From Rhizobium aethiopicum (GTDB taxonomy: Bacteria; Pseudomonadota; Alphaproteobacteria; Rhizobiales; Rhizobiaceae): DNA of 64,000 nt. Shown piece after piece: positions 46,546 through 56,428 of the stretch (positions are counted from its first letter, which is position 1; every line of letters begins with the position of its first letter). The stretch lies in contig NZ_FMAJ01000001.1 of assembly GCF_900094625.1 (NCBI RefSeq), forward strand, positions 682,001-746,000, in the 5' to 3' direction. The position numbers were made by a program, and so were the translations under genes. A model generated the notes under the pieces. That model ran no database searches, had not been told where the DNA came from, and saw only the letters and a list, made by a program, of their open reading frames with translations.

Positions 46546-47733
46546 ATGACGATCTCCAGCGGTAACACTGATCGATCGACCCGGCTCTGCCGCGATGCGC
46601 TCTGCCTCGATGACTTCGAAATAAGGGCACGGCGACATCTGCCGAAGCCTCTGTTCGGTTATATCGCCGGCGCGACCGAGACCAATGCGTCGCTGCGGCA
46701 TAACGCAGAGGCCTTCCAGGCCTATGCCTTTCGGCCTCGTGTCCTTCGGGACGTCTCGAGGCGAAGCACCGAGACGAGGCTCTTCGGCAAGACCCATGCC
46801 GCGCCGTTCGGCATCGCGCCGATGGGGATCAGCGCGCTGATGGCCTATCGGGGAGACATCGTGCTCGCGCAAGGAGCGGACCAGTCGGGAATCCCGATGA
46901 TTATAAGCGGTTCGTCACTTATCCCCCTGGAAGAGATAGCCGCGGTTTCGCCACAAGCATGGTTTCAGGCCTATCTCCCCGGCGAACCCGACCGTATCGA
47001 CGCTCTCATCGATCGGGTCGCTGCGACCGGCATCGGTACACTTCTGCTGACCGTGGATACGGCCACGCTGCCCAATCGCGAAAATAATGTAAGGGCGGGG
47101 TTTTCGACGCCTTTGCGTCCCGGGCTCCGCTTGGCATGGCAGGGCATCTCGCATCCCCGCTGGACAACCGGCACATTCCTGCGCACGATCGTCCGGCACG
47201 GCATTCCGCATTTTGAAAATTCCTACGCCACAAGAGGCGCGCCGATCATCTCCTCGAACGTCACGCGCGATTTCGGCAAGCGTGACCATCTCAACTGGAG
47301 CCACTTGGAGCGGATACGCAAGCGGTGGGCCGGCAAGCTCGTGGTCAAGGGGATCATGCATCCGGAAGACGCGGCAATGGCTGCAGATGCCGGCGCGGAT
47401 GGAGTGATCGTCTCCAATCATGGCGGCCGCCAGCTCGACGGCACCGCATCCCCCCTTCAGGTCCTTCCGGAGATTGCGGCACGTGTTGGAGACAGCATTG
47501 CCGTCATGATCGACGGCGGCATCCGGCGTGGGACGGATATCATGAAGGCCCTCGCGCTTGGCGCCTGTTTCGTGTTCGTGGGCAGGCCGTTCCTTTATGC
47601 TGCAGCCGTCGCGGGGCTACCGGGCGTGCTCAGAGCGGCGGATATCCTGAAGACGGAACTGCATAGTAATATGGCCTTGCTCGGTGTTACGGGAGTGGCC
47701 GATATTTCCACGGACTACATCACTTGCGCATGA
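46546..47733 (+). CDS. FMN-dependent alpha-hydroxy-acid dehydrogenase (LldD-like)
   Basis: The product is a 395-residue TIM-barrel flavoenzyme that oxidises an L-2-hydroxy acid such as lactate. FMN and substrate motifs: [17 protein letters not shown] near residues 88-104, the Q and Y of [32 protein letters not shown] with the FMN-contacting lysine, and the catalytic histidine in [11 protein letters not shown] near 290-300. Then comes [18 protein letters not shown]. The N-terminal membrane-binding helix of E. coli LldD is not evident. The gene is bracketed by radC 3' sequences and lacks partner genes, suggesting insertion. Confidence 0.88.
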   Translation: MTISSGNTDRSTRLCRDALCLDDFEIRARRHLPKPLFGYIAGATETNASLRHNAEAFQAYAFRPRVLRDVSRRSTETRLFGKTHAAPFGIAPMGISALMAYRGDIVLAQGADQSGIPMIISGSSLIPLEEIAAVSPQAWFQAYLPGEPDRIDALIDRVAATGIGTLLLTVDTATLPNRENNVRAGFSTPLRPGLRLAWQGISHPRWTTGTFLRTIVRHGIPHFENSYATRGAPIISSNVTRDFGKRDHLNWSHLERIRKRWAGKLVVKGIMHPEDAAMAADAGADGVIVSNHGGRQLDGTASPLQVLPEIAARVGDSIAVMIDGGIRRGTDIMKALALGACFVFVGRPFLYAAAVAGLPGVLRAADILKTELHSNMALLGVTGVADISTDYITCA

Positions 47734-47737
47734 ACAG

Positions 47738-47868
47738 CCGTCGCGCGCTGACATCGATATGACGAAGGTGATCACCGACGCGGCAAAAGCACTTGATATT
47801 ACTGTCCACGACCACATCATCACCGGCAAGGACGACTATGTCAGCCTGATGGGCTGAAGCTGATCTGA
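47738..47868 (+). repeat. Partial duplicate of the radC 3' end
   Basis: This stretch matches radC positions 46126-46257, both starting at CCGTCGCGCGCTGACAT and both ending at TGATCTGA. By eye they differ at roughly 15-20 of 130 positions plus one single-base gap. Translated in the radC frame it gives [38 protein letters not shown]. It has no start and no JAMM motif, so it is a non-functional remnant. Its position on the far side of the hydroxyacid dehydrogenase gene makes a direct repeat around that gene. Confidence 0.88.
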
Positions 47869-47984
47869 AAAGCACAGGTCCGGCTGAATCGGCAGCTGTA
47901 AAACAATCTGTAACATTGACCGGTTACCGATGAATAAGCGACATTTTTGTCGCAAATGATTCCATTTCCAATCGAGGCTAGAGG

Positions 47985-49391
47985 ATGTTTCAGTACGATC
48001 TCGTTGTGGTGGGTAGCGGTCCCGCAGGGCGCCGCGGCGCGATCCAGGCTGCGAAACTCGGCAAGAAGGTGCTCGTCATCGAACAGGGCAAGCGCGTCGG
48101 CGGCGTGTCCGTTCATACCGGCACCATTCCTTCGAAGACGCTGCGCGAGACCGCACTCAATCTCTCCGGCTGGCGCGAGCGTGGCTTTTATGGCCGATCC
48201 TATCGCGTCAAGCAGGAGATCAGTGCGGAAGACCTGCGTCGCCGCCTGCTGATTACGCTCAACCATGAAGTGGAGGTGCTCGAGCATCAGTTCGCCCGCA
48301 ACCGTGTCCACCACATGCGCGGCAGGGCAAGTTTCATCGATTCCACCACCTTGCAGGTCATCAAGGACGACGGCGAAGCAATGACGGTGAGCGGCGCCAG
48401 CATCCTGCTTGCCGTCGGCACAAAGCCATTCCGGCCGGATTACATGCCGTTTGATGGCAAGTCCGTGCTCGACAGTGACGAGCTGCTTGATATCGAAGAA
48501 CTGCCGCGCACCATGGTCGTGATCGGCGCCGGCGTTATCGGGATCGAATATGCGACGATCTTTTCGGCGCTGGATACTGCGGTGACCGTCATCGATCCAA
48601 AGTCGACAATGCTCGACTTTATCGACAAGGAAATCATCGAAGATTTCACCTATCAGCTGCGCGACCGCAATATGAAGCTGCTGCTCGGCACGAAGGCGGA
48701 GAAGGTCGAGCGGCTGGATACCGGCAAGGTCCAGCTGACGCTCGACAACGGCCGTCATCTTGTCACCGACATGGTGCTCTTTGCCGCCGGACGCATGGGG
48801 GCGACCGACGCGCTGAACCTTCCGGCCATTGGACTGGAGGCCGACAGCCGCGGCCGTCTCAAGGTCAATCCGGAAACCTTCCAGACGTCCGTGCCTAATG
48901 TCTACGCCGCCGGCGACGTGGTCGGCTTTCCAAGCCTTGCCTCGACCTCGATGGAACAGGGCCGCATCGCCGCGCGCGTGGCGATCGGCGCGGTCGCCAA
49001 GGAACCGCAGAAATATTTCCCCTACGGCATTTATGCGGTGCCGGAGATTTCGACCTGTGGCCTCACCGAAGAGGAAATGAAGGAGCGCGGCATCGCCTAT
49101 GAATGCGGTATTGCCCGCTTCCGCGAAACCTCGCGCGGCCACATCATGGGCCTCGACACCGGGCTTCTGAAGCTGATCTTCTCGCTGAAGACCCGCCGCC
49201 TGCTCGGCGTGCATATCGTCGGTGAAGGCGCCACCGAGCTGGTGCATATTGGCCAGGCGGTGCTCAATCTCAAAGGCACGGTCGAGTATTTCGTCGAAAA
49301 CACTTTCAACTATCCGACGCTCGCCGAAGCCTACAAGATCGCCGGCCTCGACGCCTGGAACCGGATGGGCGACATCAAGTCGGAACTCTGA
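47985..49391 (+). CDS. sthA: Soluble pyridine nucleotide transhydrogenase
   Basis: This flavoprotein moves reducing equivalents between NADPH and NAD+. The product is 468 residues with the pyridine nucleotide-disulfide oxidoreductase fold: an FAD Rossmann motif (VVVGSGPAGRRGAIQAAKLG), an NAD(P) motif (VVIGAGVIGIEYATIFSAL near residues 177-195), VYAAGDVVGFPSLAS, and a dimerisation domain. The usual redox CxxxxC is replaced by GGVSVHTGTIPSKTLRE, which is the signature of SthA as opposed to lipoamide dehydrogenase. It is monocistronic. Confidence 0.95.
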   Translation: MFQYDLVVVGSGPAGRRGAIQAAKLGKKVLVIEQGKRVGGVSVHTGTIPSKTLRETALNLSGWRERGFYGRSYRVKQEISAEDLRRRLLITLNHEVEVLEHQFARNRVHHMRGRASFIDSTTLQVIKDDGEAMTVSGASILLAVGTKPFRPDYMPFDGKSVLDSDELLDIEELPRTMVVIGAGVIGIEYATIFSALDTAVTVIDPKSTMLDFIDKEIIEDFTYQLRDRNMKLLLGTKAEKVERLDTGKVQLTLDNGRHLVTDMVLFAAGRMGATDALNLPAIGLEADSRGRLKVNPETFQTSVPNVYAAGDVVGFPSLASTSMEQGRIAARVAIGAVAKEPQKYFPYGIYAVPEISTCGLTEEEMKERGIAYECGIARFRETSRGHIMGLDTGLLKLIFSLKTRRLLGVHIVGEGATELVHIGQAVLNLKGTVEYFVENTFNYPTLAEAYKIAGLDAWNRMGDIKSEL

Positions 49392-49446
49392 ACGCGCCGA
49401 TGGCGGCACCATTTAATTCCGCCGGCTGAAACGGAGCCAGAGAACC

Positions 49447-50250
49447 TTGCGCATCATTTCGCTGAACGCATGAGGCGGCAGACTTCATGAGGCCCTGATC
49501 GCCTATATCAGGCAGGCCGATCCTGATGTGCTGTGCCTGCAGGAGGTGCTGCGGGCGCCGGGTGCGGCCCCCGGGCTGGTCGATCTACCGGGATGCGGAG
49601 CTGGAACTGCCGCAGCGAGCCAAGCTCTTCGATGAGATCAGCGCCGCCCTGCCCGGCTACGACGGCTTCTTCTGCCCGACATCGAGAGGTGCGCTCTTCG
49701 ACGGCGACGCCGCCATCGTCGCTGAATTCGGGCTGGCGACCTTTGCCCGCAAATCGCATTCCATCGTCGCCCAGGCGCTGGACTTCGTGCACGGCAGTTT
49801 TTCCGCCGATGGCTGGGGTGAACATCCCAGGCCGCGAAACGCCCATTGCATCCGCCTCTTCAGCCATGAGCGCGCTCGTGCCGTGACGATCGCCCACATG
49901 CATGGCCTGCGCGATCCGTCCGGCAAGGGCGATACGGCGCAGCGCGAACAGCAGGCTTTGGCGTTGGCCGGGCTCATCGGGCGGATCTGGCCCGGCGACG
50001 AAGGGCTCGTGGTCTGCGGCGACCTCAATGTTCTGCCCGACAGCGCGACCTTCAAGATCCTTGCCCGGTTAGGTCTTTCCGACTCGTCACCAGAAACGGC
50101 CTTGTCGACACGCGAACCTCCTACTATCTGAAGCAAGTTCGCTTCGCCGACTACATGCTGGTTAGGCCGGAGGTAAAGGTTGCCAGGTTCGAGGTGGTCG
50201 AGGCGCCCGAGGTGTCTGACCACCGCGCATTGCTGCTCGAGATCGAGTAG
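49447..50250 (+). pseudogene. Dead endonuclease/exonuclease/phosphatase family gene
   Basis: The reading starts at TTG 49447 with LRIISLNA, and the conserved tryptophan codon of the LNxWGG motif is now TGA. It continues GGRLHEALIAYIRQADPDVLCLQEVL, which contains the catalytic Glu. A frameshift near 49560-49590 leads to the long central part (YRDAELELPQRAKLFDEI, HMHGLRDPSGKGDTAQREQQ, VVCGDLNVLPDSATF). A second frameshift near 50085 is needed to reach NGLVDTRTSYYLKQVRFADYMLV and the catalytic SDHRALLLEIE. The three lesions make a functional product unlikely. Confidence 0.85.
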
Positions 50251-50409
50251 TATATCGAGGGACGATGAGCTGGGCGAAACTTCTGCGCGCAGTTTCCTAT
50301 TTTTGCGCCTTGGTTTGAACCTGATAAATCGCATTGATACGCGTGCCTGATTGTGTCTTCAACTCCATTTTGCCTCCGGGCAGAAGTGTCTAAAGAAAGA
50401 TAGATTCTC

Positions 50410-52185
50410 TTGCCCCATGCTTTGGAAGCCGCGCGCAGGCGTTTTCAGCTCATCCTGATCAAGCCATCGCATTATGACGATGACGGTTACGTCATCCGCT
50501 GGTGGCGGGCGATGATCCCCTCCAACTCGCTCGCGGCTCTCTACGGCATCGCTGCCGAATGCGCTGAGCGCCAGGTGCTCGGGCCTGATACCGCGATCGA
50601 CATCACAGTGATCGACGAGACCAATACGCGGATCGATTTCACCCGTCTGCTCGCCCAGTTCAAGCGTCACGGCAATTTCGGCATGGTGGCGCTGGTCGGC
50701 GTCCAGTCCAACCAGTATCCGCGCGCACTCGATATCGCCCGCCCGTTTCGTAATGCCGGCCTGCCGGTCTCGATGGGCGGATTTCATGTTTCCGGTTGCC
50801 TGTCGATGCTCGACGGCAAAGCGGTCGGGCTAGATGCCTGCCGCGATATGGGCATCTCGATGTTTGCCGGCGAGGCCGAAGGCCGGCTGGAGATGGTGCT
50901 GCGCGACGCCGCCGCCGGCGAGCTGAAGCCACTCTATAATTTCATGAACGACCTTCCCGGCATCGGCGGCACGCCGGTTCCCTTCCTGCCGAAGGACAAC
51001 ATCCAGCGTACGCTCGGGCTCAGCACGAGTTTCGATGCCGGACGCGGCTGTCCCTACCAGTGCTCGTTCTGCACCATTATCAACGTGCAAGGACGCAAAT
51101 CGCGCTTCCGCTCCGCCGACGACGTCGAGAAGCTGGTGCGGATGAATTGGGCGCAGGGCATCCATAAATTCTTCATCACCGACGACAATTTCGCCCGTAA
51201 CAAGGATTGGGAAGCGATCTTCGACCGCTTGATCGAGCTCAAGGAGCGGGATGGCATTCCGCTCGGCCTGATGATTCAGGTCGACACGCTCTGCCACAAA
51301 ATTCCCAATTTCATCGAGAAATCCAAGCGCGCGGGCGTCACCCGGGTCTTCATCGGTCTTGAAAACGTCAATCCGGACAATCTGACCGCCGCCAAGAAGA
51401 ACCAGAACAAAATCACCGAATACCGCAAGATGCTGCTCGCCTGGAAGGCGCAAGGCATCATGACGCTTGCCGGCTATATTCTGGGCTTCCCCGCCGACAC
51501 GCCGGACTCGATCCGCCGCGACATCGCAATCATCCAGGAAGAGCTACCGCTCGACGTCATCGAATTCTTCATCCTGACGCCGCTGCCCGGTTCCGAGGAC
51601 CATCAGGTCCTATGGAAGAAGGGCGTCGAGATGAACGGCGATCTCAACATCTACGATGTCGAGCATGTCTGCACCGCACATCCGCGGATGAGCAAGCAGG
51701 AGTGGGAGGACATCTACCACGAGGCCTGGTCGCTCTATTATTCACCTGATCATATGAAGACGCTGCTGCGCCGGGCCGTGGCGACCGGAGTGCCGCTGGC
51801 AAGGCTGGTAAAAGTACTCGTCTCCTTCGCAACAACGGTGCCGCTGGAAAACGTGCATCCGCTCCAGAGCGGCCTCCTGCGCCTGAAGACGCCGTCGGAG
51901 CGACGACCGGAGCTTTCCCGCGAACACCCGCTGGTCTTCTGGCCGCGATTTGCCTGGGAAACCGTCCGCAAACATGCGTCGCTCGCCGGTACGATCATCG
52001 GCCTGACGATCTCCGCCTTCTTGATCTCAAGAGATGCGAAGTCGAAGAGTTATATGGATCAGGCGCTGACACCCGTCGCCGACGATGAGGAAGAGACGCT
52101 CAGCCTGTTCACCAAAACGTCAGGCGGAACGGCAGCTGTCAGCCATGTCAGGAAAGTCGCGCAACTGACACGGAGCGCGAATTAA
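50410..52185 (+). CDS. B12-binding-domain radical SAM protein
   Basis: The product is 591 residues from TTG 50410 (start uncertain, weak ribosome site). The N-terminal part (about 10-170) looks like a cobalamin-binding Rossmann domain: VALVGVQSNQYPRALDIARPFRNAGLPVSMGGFHVS and MFAGEAEGRLEMVL. The radical SAM core has the [4Fe-4S] motif C214-P-Y-Q-C218-S-F-C221, then FFITDDNFARNKDW, GLMIQVDT and RVFIGLENVNPDNL. A C-terminal extension of about 150 residues has a short hydrophobic segment (LAGTIIGLTISAFLIS). Such enzymes methylate or rearrange unreactive carbons; the substrate is unknown. No partner genes adjoin it. Confidence 0.88.
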   Translation: MPHALEAARRRFQLILIKPSHYDDDGYVIRWWRAMIPSNSLAALYGIAAECAERQVLGPDTAIDITVIDETNTRIDFTRLLAQFKRHGNFGMVALVGVQSNQYPRALDIARPFRNAGLPVSMGGFHVSGCLSMLDGKAVGLDACRDMGISMFAGEAEGRLEMVLRDAAAGELKPLYNFMNDLPGIGGTPVPFLPKDNIQRTLGLSTSFDAGRGCPYQCSFCTIINVQGRKSRFRSADDVEKLVRMNWAQGIHKFFITDDNFARNKDWEAIFDRLIELKERDGIPLGLMIQVDTLCHKIPNFIEKSKRAGVTRVFIGLENVNPDNLTAAKKNQNKITEYRKMLLAWKAQGIMTLAGYILGFPADTPDSIRRDIAIIQEELPLDVIEFFILTPLPGSEDHQVLWKKGVEMNGDLNIYDVEHVCTAHPRMSKQEWEDIYHEAWSLYYSPDHMKTLLRRAVATGVPLARLVKVLVSFATTVPLENVHPLQSGLLRLKTPSERRPELSREHPLVFWPRFAWETVRKHASLAGTIIGLTISAFLISRDAKSKSYMDQALTPVADDEEETLSLFTKTSGGTAAVSHVRKVAQLTRSAN

Positions 52186-52220
52186 GCGGCGGCCATTACA
52201 TGGATCCCTTTCGCGGTGGT

Positions 52221-52646
52221 TCAAGCGACCTGGATCATCTCGCTTGTCTCAGCCATTTGCAGCGTGTCGAGGAATTCGACGATCGAGACCGGCTTCCCAT
52301 CCCTGAAAAGGAACTTGTCGACGAATTCCGTACGGAATGTTACGCCCGATGGGATATGCCTGACCTCGCCTTCGCGATGGGCAAAGACCATCTGCGCGTC
52401 CTCGTCCACATAAATGCCGGCTGACCTGACGCTGGATAGATCCCATGCGGTGATAAGCTGCGATATTGCTTGGCGAAAGGCATGAGGTCCGCCCGATTCA
52501 GTCGAAAAAGGCGCAAGTCGTGTATTACCGACAATGCGAAAGGTGCAATCCTCGCCGAGCAGCGCCAGCGTGCCCTCAATATCGCCGCGGTCACGCACGG
52601 CATAGATTTCCTCTACCAGCTTCTTCATATCGTGCTTTGCAGTCAT
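52221..52646 (-). CDS. NTF2-like (SnoaL-fold) protein
   Basis: The product is 141 residues with GAGGAGAG just upstream of ATG 52646. The pattern KKLVEEIYAVRDRGDIEGTLALLGEDCTFRIVG, then a central HREGEVRHIPSGVTFRTEFVDKFLFRDGKPVSIVEFLDT is the alpha+beta cone of the NTF2/SnoaL superfamily. Family members may be isomerases, hydrolases or ligand binders; nothing here distinguishes these. It converges on the radical SAM gene. Confidence 0.78.
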   Translation of the reverse strand: MTAKHDMKKLVEEIYAVRDRGDIEGTLALLGEDCTFRIVGNTRLAPFSTESGGPHAFRQAISQLITAWDLSSVRSAGIYVDEDAQMVFAHREGEVRHIPSGVTFRTEFVDKFLFRDGKPVSIVEFLDTLQMAETSEMIQVA

Positions 52647-52760
52647 TTCAGGCTCTCCTCGCCACCCAACAAAATCTGCCTCAAATATACTTTACCACAA
52701 CTATTTGTTGCTGAGGATGCGAAGACGAGGTTGACAAACGAACTGTGGGCGGATGATCCC

Positions 52761-52795
52761 AAAAAAGAAAAGGCCCCACGCGACGGCAGGGCCTT
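52761..52795 (-). terminator. Intrinsic terminator after tig
   Basis: On the minus strand AAGGCCC pairs with GGGCCTT around a 12-nt loop, followed by TTCTTTTTT. It lies about 25 bp past the tig stop codon. Confidence 0.85.
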
Positions 52796-52820
52796 CCAAA
52801 CTTCAGAACGGGCGAGCGAT

Positions 52821-54305
52821 TTACTCGGCGCTGTCCTCGGAAGCCTTCTTTTTCGGAGCGGCCTTCTTCTTGGGAGCAGCCTCCTCGCCTTCGCCGGCGT
52901 CGGCAGCTTCAGCCTTGGCGGCAGCCTTTTTCTTCGGCGCGGCCTTCTTGGTTTCAGCTTTGGCTTCGCCTTCTTCCTCGGCCAGCAGCTCTTCCTTCGT
53001 CACCTTCTTGTCGGTGACGTCGATCTCGGTCAGCAGATGATCGATGACCTTCTCTTCGAAGATCGGCGCGCGGATCGAAGCGGCGGCGCCCGGCTGGCTG
53101 CGGAAGAATTCGAGGATCTGCTTTTCCTGGCCGGGATACTGGCGCAGCTGATCGTAAATGGCGCGCTGCATCTCGTCTTCGGTCACTTCGACGCCGGCCT
53201 TTTCGCCGATCTCGGAGAGCACGAGGCCGAGGCGAACGCGACGCTCGGCAAGCGTCTTGTATTCCTCACGCGCCTTCTCTTCGGTCGTGTCTTCGTCCTC
53301 GAAGGTCTTGCCGGACTGAGCGAGGTCGTTGTTCACCTGGCTCCAGATGCCGTTGTATTCGGCGTCGACGAGCGAAGACGGAGTGTCGAACTTGTACATC
53401 TCGTCGAGCTGGTCGAGGATCTGACGCTTCAGCTTCTGACGGGTCAGCGAACCGTACTGCGATTCGATCTGACCGCGGACGATCTCCTTCAGGCGATCGG
53501 CGGATTCGATGCCGAGCTTGGAGGCCAGTTCGTCGTTGATCTCGACCTTGCCAGGCGCTGCAACCTCCTTGACCGTGACGTCGAAGGTCGCTTCCTTGCC
53601 GGCGAGGTTCTTGGCCGGATAGTCGGCCGGGAACGTTACGGTGATGGTCTTCTCTTCGCCGGCCTTGACGCCAACGAGCTGGTCTTCGAAGCCCGGGATG
53701 AAGCGGCCAGAACCGATTACCAGTTCGGCGCCCTGATCGGTGCCGCCTTCGAAGGCTTCGCCGTCGACCTTGCCGACGTAATCCATGGTGATGCGGTCGC
53801 CGTTGGCGGCCTTGCCGGTCTTGCTCTCGTAGGAACGGGCGCTTTCGGCAACCTTCAGGACCTGCTCGTTGACTTCGTCATCCGAGATGTCGATGACTTC
53901 GCGCGTGACCTTGATGCCCTTGACCGACTTCAGCTCGATCGGCGGCAGCACTTCGTAGGAAAGCGTGAATTCGAAATCCTGCTGGGCGGAGAGGATCTTG
54001 TCGGCTTCGTCCTTGTCCTCCGTCATGGCGATTTCCGGCTGCGTGGCCGACTTTTCGCCGCGGCTGGACAGGATGGCGGTCGGCTGTTCGCGGACGATCT
54101 CGTTGACGAGCTCGGCCATGATCGACTTGCCATAGACCTTCTTCAGGTGAGCTGCGGGAACCTTGCCCGGACGGAAGCCGTTGATGCGGATCTTGTCCTT
54201 CACATCGGCAAGACGCTCATTCATCTTGTCTTCCATGTCCTTGGCCGGGATAACGACCTTGATTTCGCGCTTCAGCCCTTCAGCGAGCGTTTCGATAACC
54301 TGCAT
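52821..54305 (-). CDS. tig: Trigger factor
   Basis: Trigger factor is the ribosome-bound chaperone and peptidyl-prolyl isomerase that first meets nascent chains. The product is 494 residues. The N-terminal ribosome-binding domain ends in the signature [17 protein letters not shown] (residues about 43-59). A PPIase domain (about 160-245, [20 protein letters not shown] and [17 protein letters not shown]) and a helical C-terminal chaperone domain follow. A long Lys/Ala-rich tail of about 50 residues with two APKKKAA-type units extends the protein beyond the E. coli size. A tRNA-Leu gene lies about 200 bp upstream. Confidence 0.96.
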   Translation of the reverse strand: MQVIETLAEGLKREIKVVIPAKDMEDKMNERLADVKDKIRINGFRPGKVPAAHLKKVYGKSIMAELVNEIVREQPTAILSSRGEKSATQPEIAMTEDKDEADKILSAQQDFEFTLSYEVLPPIELKSVKGIKVTREVIDISDDEVNEQVLKVAESARSYESKTGKAANGDRITMDYVGKVDGEAFEGGTDQGAELVIGSGRFIPGFEDQLVGVKAGEEKTITVTFPADYPAKNLAGKEATFDVTVKEVAAPGKVEINDELASKLGIESADRLKEIVRGQIESQYGSLTRQKLKRQILDQLDEMYKFDTPSSLVDAEYNGIWSQVNNDLAQSGKTFEDEDTTEEKAREEYKTLAERRVRLGLVLSEIGEKAGVEVTEDEMQRAIYDQLRQYPGQEKQILEFFRSQPGAAASIRAPIFEEKVIDHLLTEIDVTDKKVTKEELLAEEEGEAKAETKKAAPKKKAAAKAEAADAGEGEEAAPKKKAAPKKKASEDSAE

Positions 54306-54508
54306 GTCTTCCTACCTTCATGTCGTGGCGGCCGTGCCCAGACGCCGTTCGTTTCGATGAGCACGACGCCGGCTGCGTGCCGCGCGTGGCTTTTCCCAAT
54401 TCCTGTATCATTCCGCCAAAAGGGGAACGGCACTCACTTCCGAGTATTCGGAACAACCTTCGGTCATTCGGGGACAACCAAGTTCTTGGCCTCCCCCTGC
54501 AAACAGCC

Positions 54509-54593
<85 letters not shown>

Positions 54594-54746
54594 GTCCACA
54601 GAACCGCATGCCTATGCCTGCGCATGAGGCCTTCCGGAGCGCGGCGTCTCTATATCACCCGATTTGGTCGAGGCAAAGGAAAAATGAAGGGCAAATGACA
54701 GGGGATTTGCGCCTTAAAAGCGCCCCTGCCCCGAAGGCTTGCGGGA

Positions 54747-55337
54747 TCAGTAAAGCGGCTCGTCGTAAACCGGCTTGCCATCGACGAGCAGGCTGCGGAT
54801 CTGCGCGCTTCCGTCCGCTGAAACGCGCACCGCTATGGCGACGTTGCCATCATTGCGCGCCTCCTCCAGTGGTTTACCCTGACCTTCGGGGACGTAATAG
54901 CGCTCTATACCGTATTCGACGCGGACGCTGTCGCCCGCAGCCAATCCGCCACTATAGAATGGCTGGCTACGCAGGATCACCGTCTCCGGCTGCGGCGGCA
55001 GCGCCTGGAAAGACGATTCGCTCACCGTCCAGAAACCGTCCGCCTGCCTCTTCAATCGTACCCACAGGGTGTGTTCGCCGGGTTCAGTGGGAATGCCGCC
55101 GGCGACCGTCTGCACCGGCACGGCGGAAATGTCGTAATTCAACACGACATAATCACCGCGCAGGAAATCTCGTGGGTCGACTGGGGCGGTCTTTAGCAGG
55201 ACCTCAGCGCCGCTGCTGAGGATCGATGCACGGCTCTGGATCATCGTGCCGAGGATCACCGTCTGCAAGCCGGCGACGATGATGGCCGATATCAGATATC
55301 CCTTGCCGGATTGCAGCCTCGCCATCAACGAGCTCAT
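54747..55337 (-). CDS. GDYXXLXY-domain membrane protein
   Basis: The product is 196 residues with one N-terminal membrane span (GYLISAIIVAGLQTVILGTMI). The periplasmic part carries the name-giving motif G-D-Y-V-V-L-N-Y within DPRDFLRGDYVVLNYDIS near residues 55-70. A second RxEYGIERYYVPEGQG motif is near 140-152. Its ATG overlaps the stop of the DUF2157 gene by 4 bp, so they are translationally coupled; the two families occur together in many bacteria. The role of the pair is unknown. Confidence 0.85.
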   Translation of the reverse strand: MSSLMARLQSGKGYLISAIIVAGLQTVILGTMIQSRASILSSGAEVLLKTAPVDPRDFLRGDYVVLNYDISAVPVQTVAGGIPTEPGEHTLWVRLKRQADGFWTVSESSFQALPPQPETVILRSQPFYSGGLAAGDSVRVEYGIERYYVPEGQGKPLEEARNDGNVAIAVRVSADGSAQIRSLLVDGKPVYDEPLY

Positions 55338-56428
55338 GCGCGCGCCTCCCGCGAAAAGCGCCGCTCGATACGGATGACGATCCAGGCGACGAGCGCCACC
55401 ACGAGACCGGAGAACAGGAAGAGACTCGACGTGCCGAGGATCGAGCCGACGGTGACGGAGGCGAGATAGAGCATCTCCACGGCAAAGGTCGTATAGGCGA
55501 GATAACGCACCGCGCCGTTATCCCTGCCATGCAGAGCGATCGCCAGCACGGCAGCGGCGAGCGTCGCCACGCCGAGCACCACCAGCCGCCAGCCTTGCTC
55601 GATCTCTATATGCAGCAGCAGCAAGCCGATTACGGCGACGAGGAAGCTGTAGAAAGCCGGCGCTGCGCCGGCACTTCTGATCAGGGAAGCGATACGGGGG
55701 GGCGGCAAAGCCGTCAGCGCGAAGGCCGCCATGCCGCCGATTGCGAAGGCGAGCGCCACGGCGATCTCCTCATAAAGCGTGTAGAGCCAGGAGAGCCAGC
55801 CGACCAGCAGCAAGTAGGCGAGATGCCGGGCGCGCTCGGCGCCGGTATAACGCACCAGCGCGATGAGGATGACGGCCATGAGCGGCGCCATCCAGGGATC
55901 AAGCCCGATCCAATGCGTGTCGTTATTCTCGAGATAAACCGCAAAGGATGCCCAGGAGAGGAAGCCTGCGACGACCACGACCGCGCCCGAACGGAACAGG
56001 ATCGCCGAGATCGTCGCGATCGCAAACCAGAGATACATCACCGTCTGCTCGTCGCCGGAGAGGTGATACATCTGACCGACGAGCGAGATGGCGCCGCCGA
56101 AGCTCATCGCGCCGATGATGAGCAAGCCGGTCGCCGCGGCTATCGCGCCACGACCGAACATCAGCGCGGCGGCAATGTGCACGGCCCAGATCAGGGCGAG
56201 GATGGCGCCGACGCGGACGAGGCGCGGAATGGCCTCCCAGTTGGACGCGACGACCAATAGCACGGCAGCGGCAAGCAGCACCGCCGCCAGCGCCATCAAC
56301 ACCCGGCCAAGGCTAAAGCTTGCCGGACGGCTGTCATATTCGGCGAGAAGCGCGCCGGCCGTTTCCTCTCCCAGCAGGCCCTTGCTCACCCAGAGCGAGA
56401 GATCCCGCTCCAATCTGCCGCGATACAT
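55334..56428 (-). CDS. DUF2157 polytopic membrane protein
   Basis: The product is 364 residues. A cytosolic N-terminus (RLERDLSLWVSKGLLGEETAGALLAEYDSRP) typical of DUF2157 is followed by about ten hydrophobic segments from residue 40 to 350 and a basic C-terminal end (RIERRFSREARA). It is the first gene of a two-gene operon with the GDYXXLXY protein. No transport motif is visible and no function is known. Confidence 0.85.
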   Translation of the reverse strand: MYRGRLERDLSLWVSKGLLGEETAGALLAEYDSRPASFSLGRVLMALAAVLLAAAVLLVVASNWEAIPRLVRVGAILALIWAVHIAAALMFGRGAIAAATGLLIIGAMSFGGAISLVGQMYHLSGDEQTVMYLWFAIATISAILFRSGAVVVVAGFLSWASFAVYLENNDTHWIGLDPWMAPLMAVILIALVRYTGAERARHLAYLLLVGWLSWLYTLYEEIAVALAFAIGGMAAFALTALPPPRIASLIRSAGAAPAFYSFLVAVIGLLLLHIEIEQGWRLVVLGVATLAAAVLAIALHGRDNGAVRYLAYTTFAVEMLYLASVTVGSILGTSSLFLFSGLVVALVAWIVIRIERRFSREARA

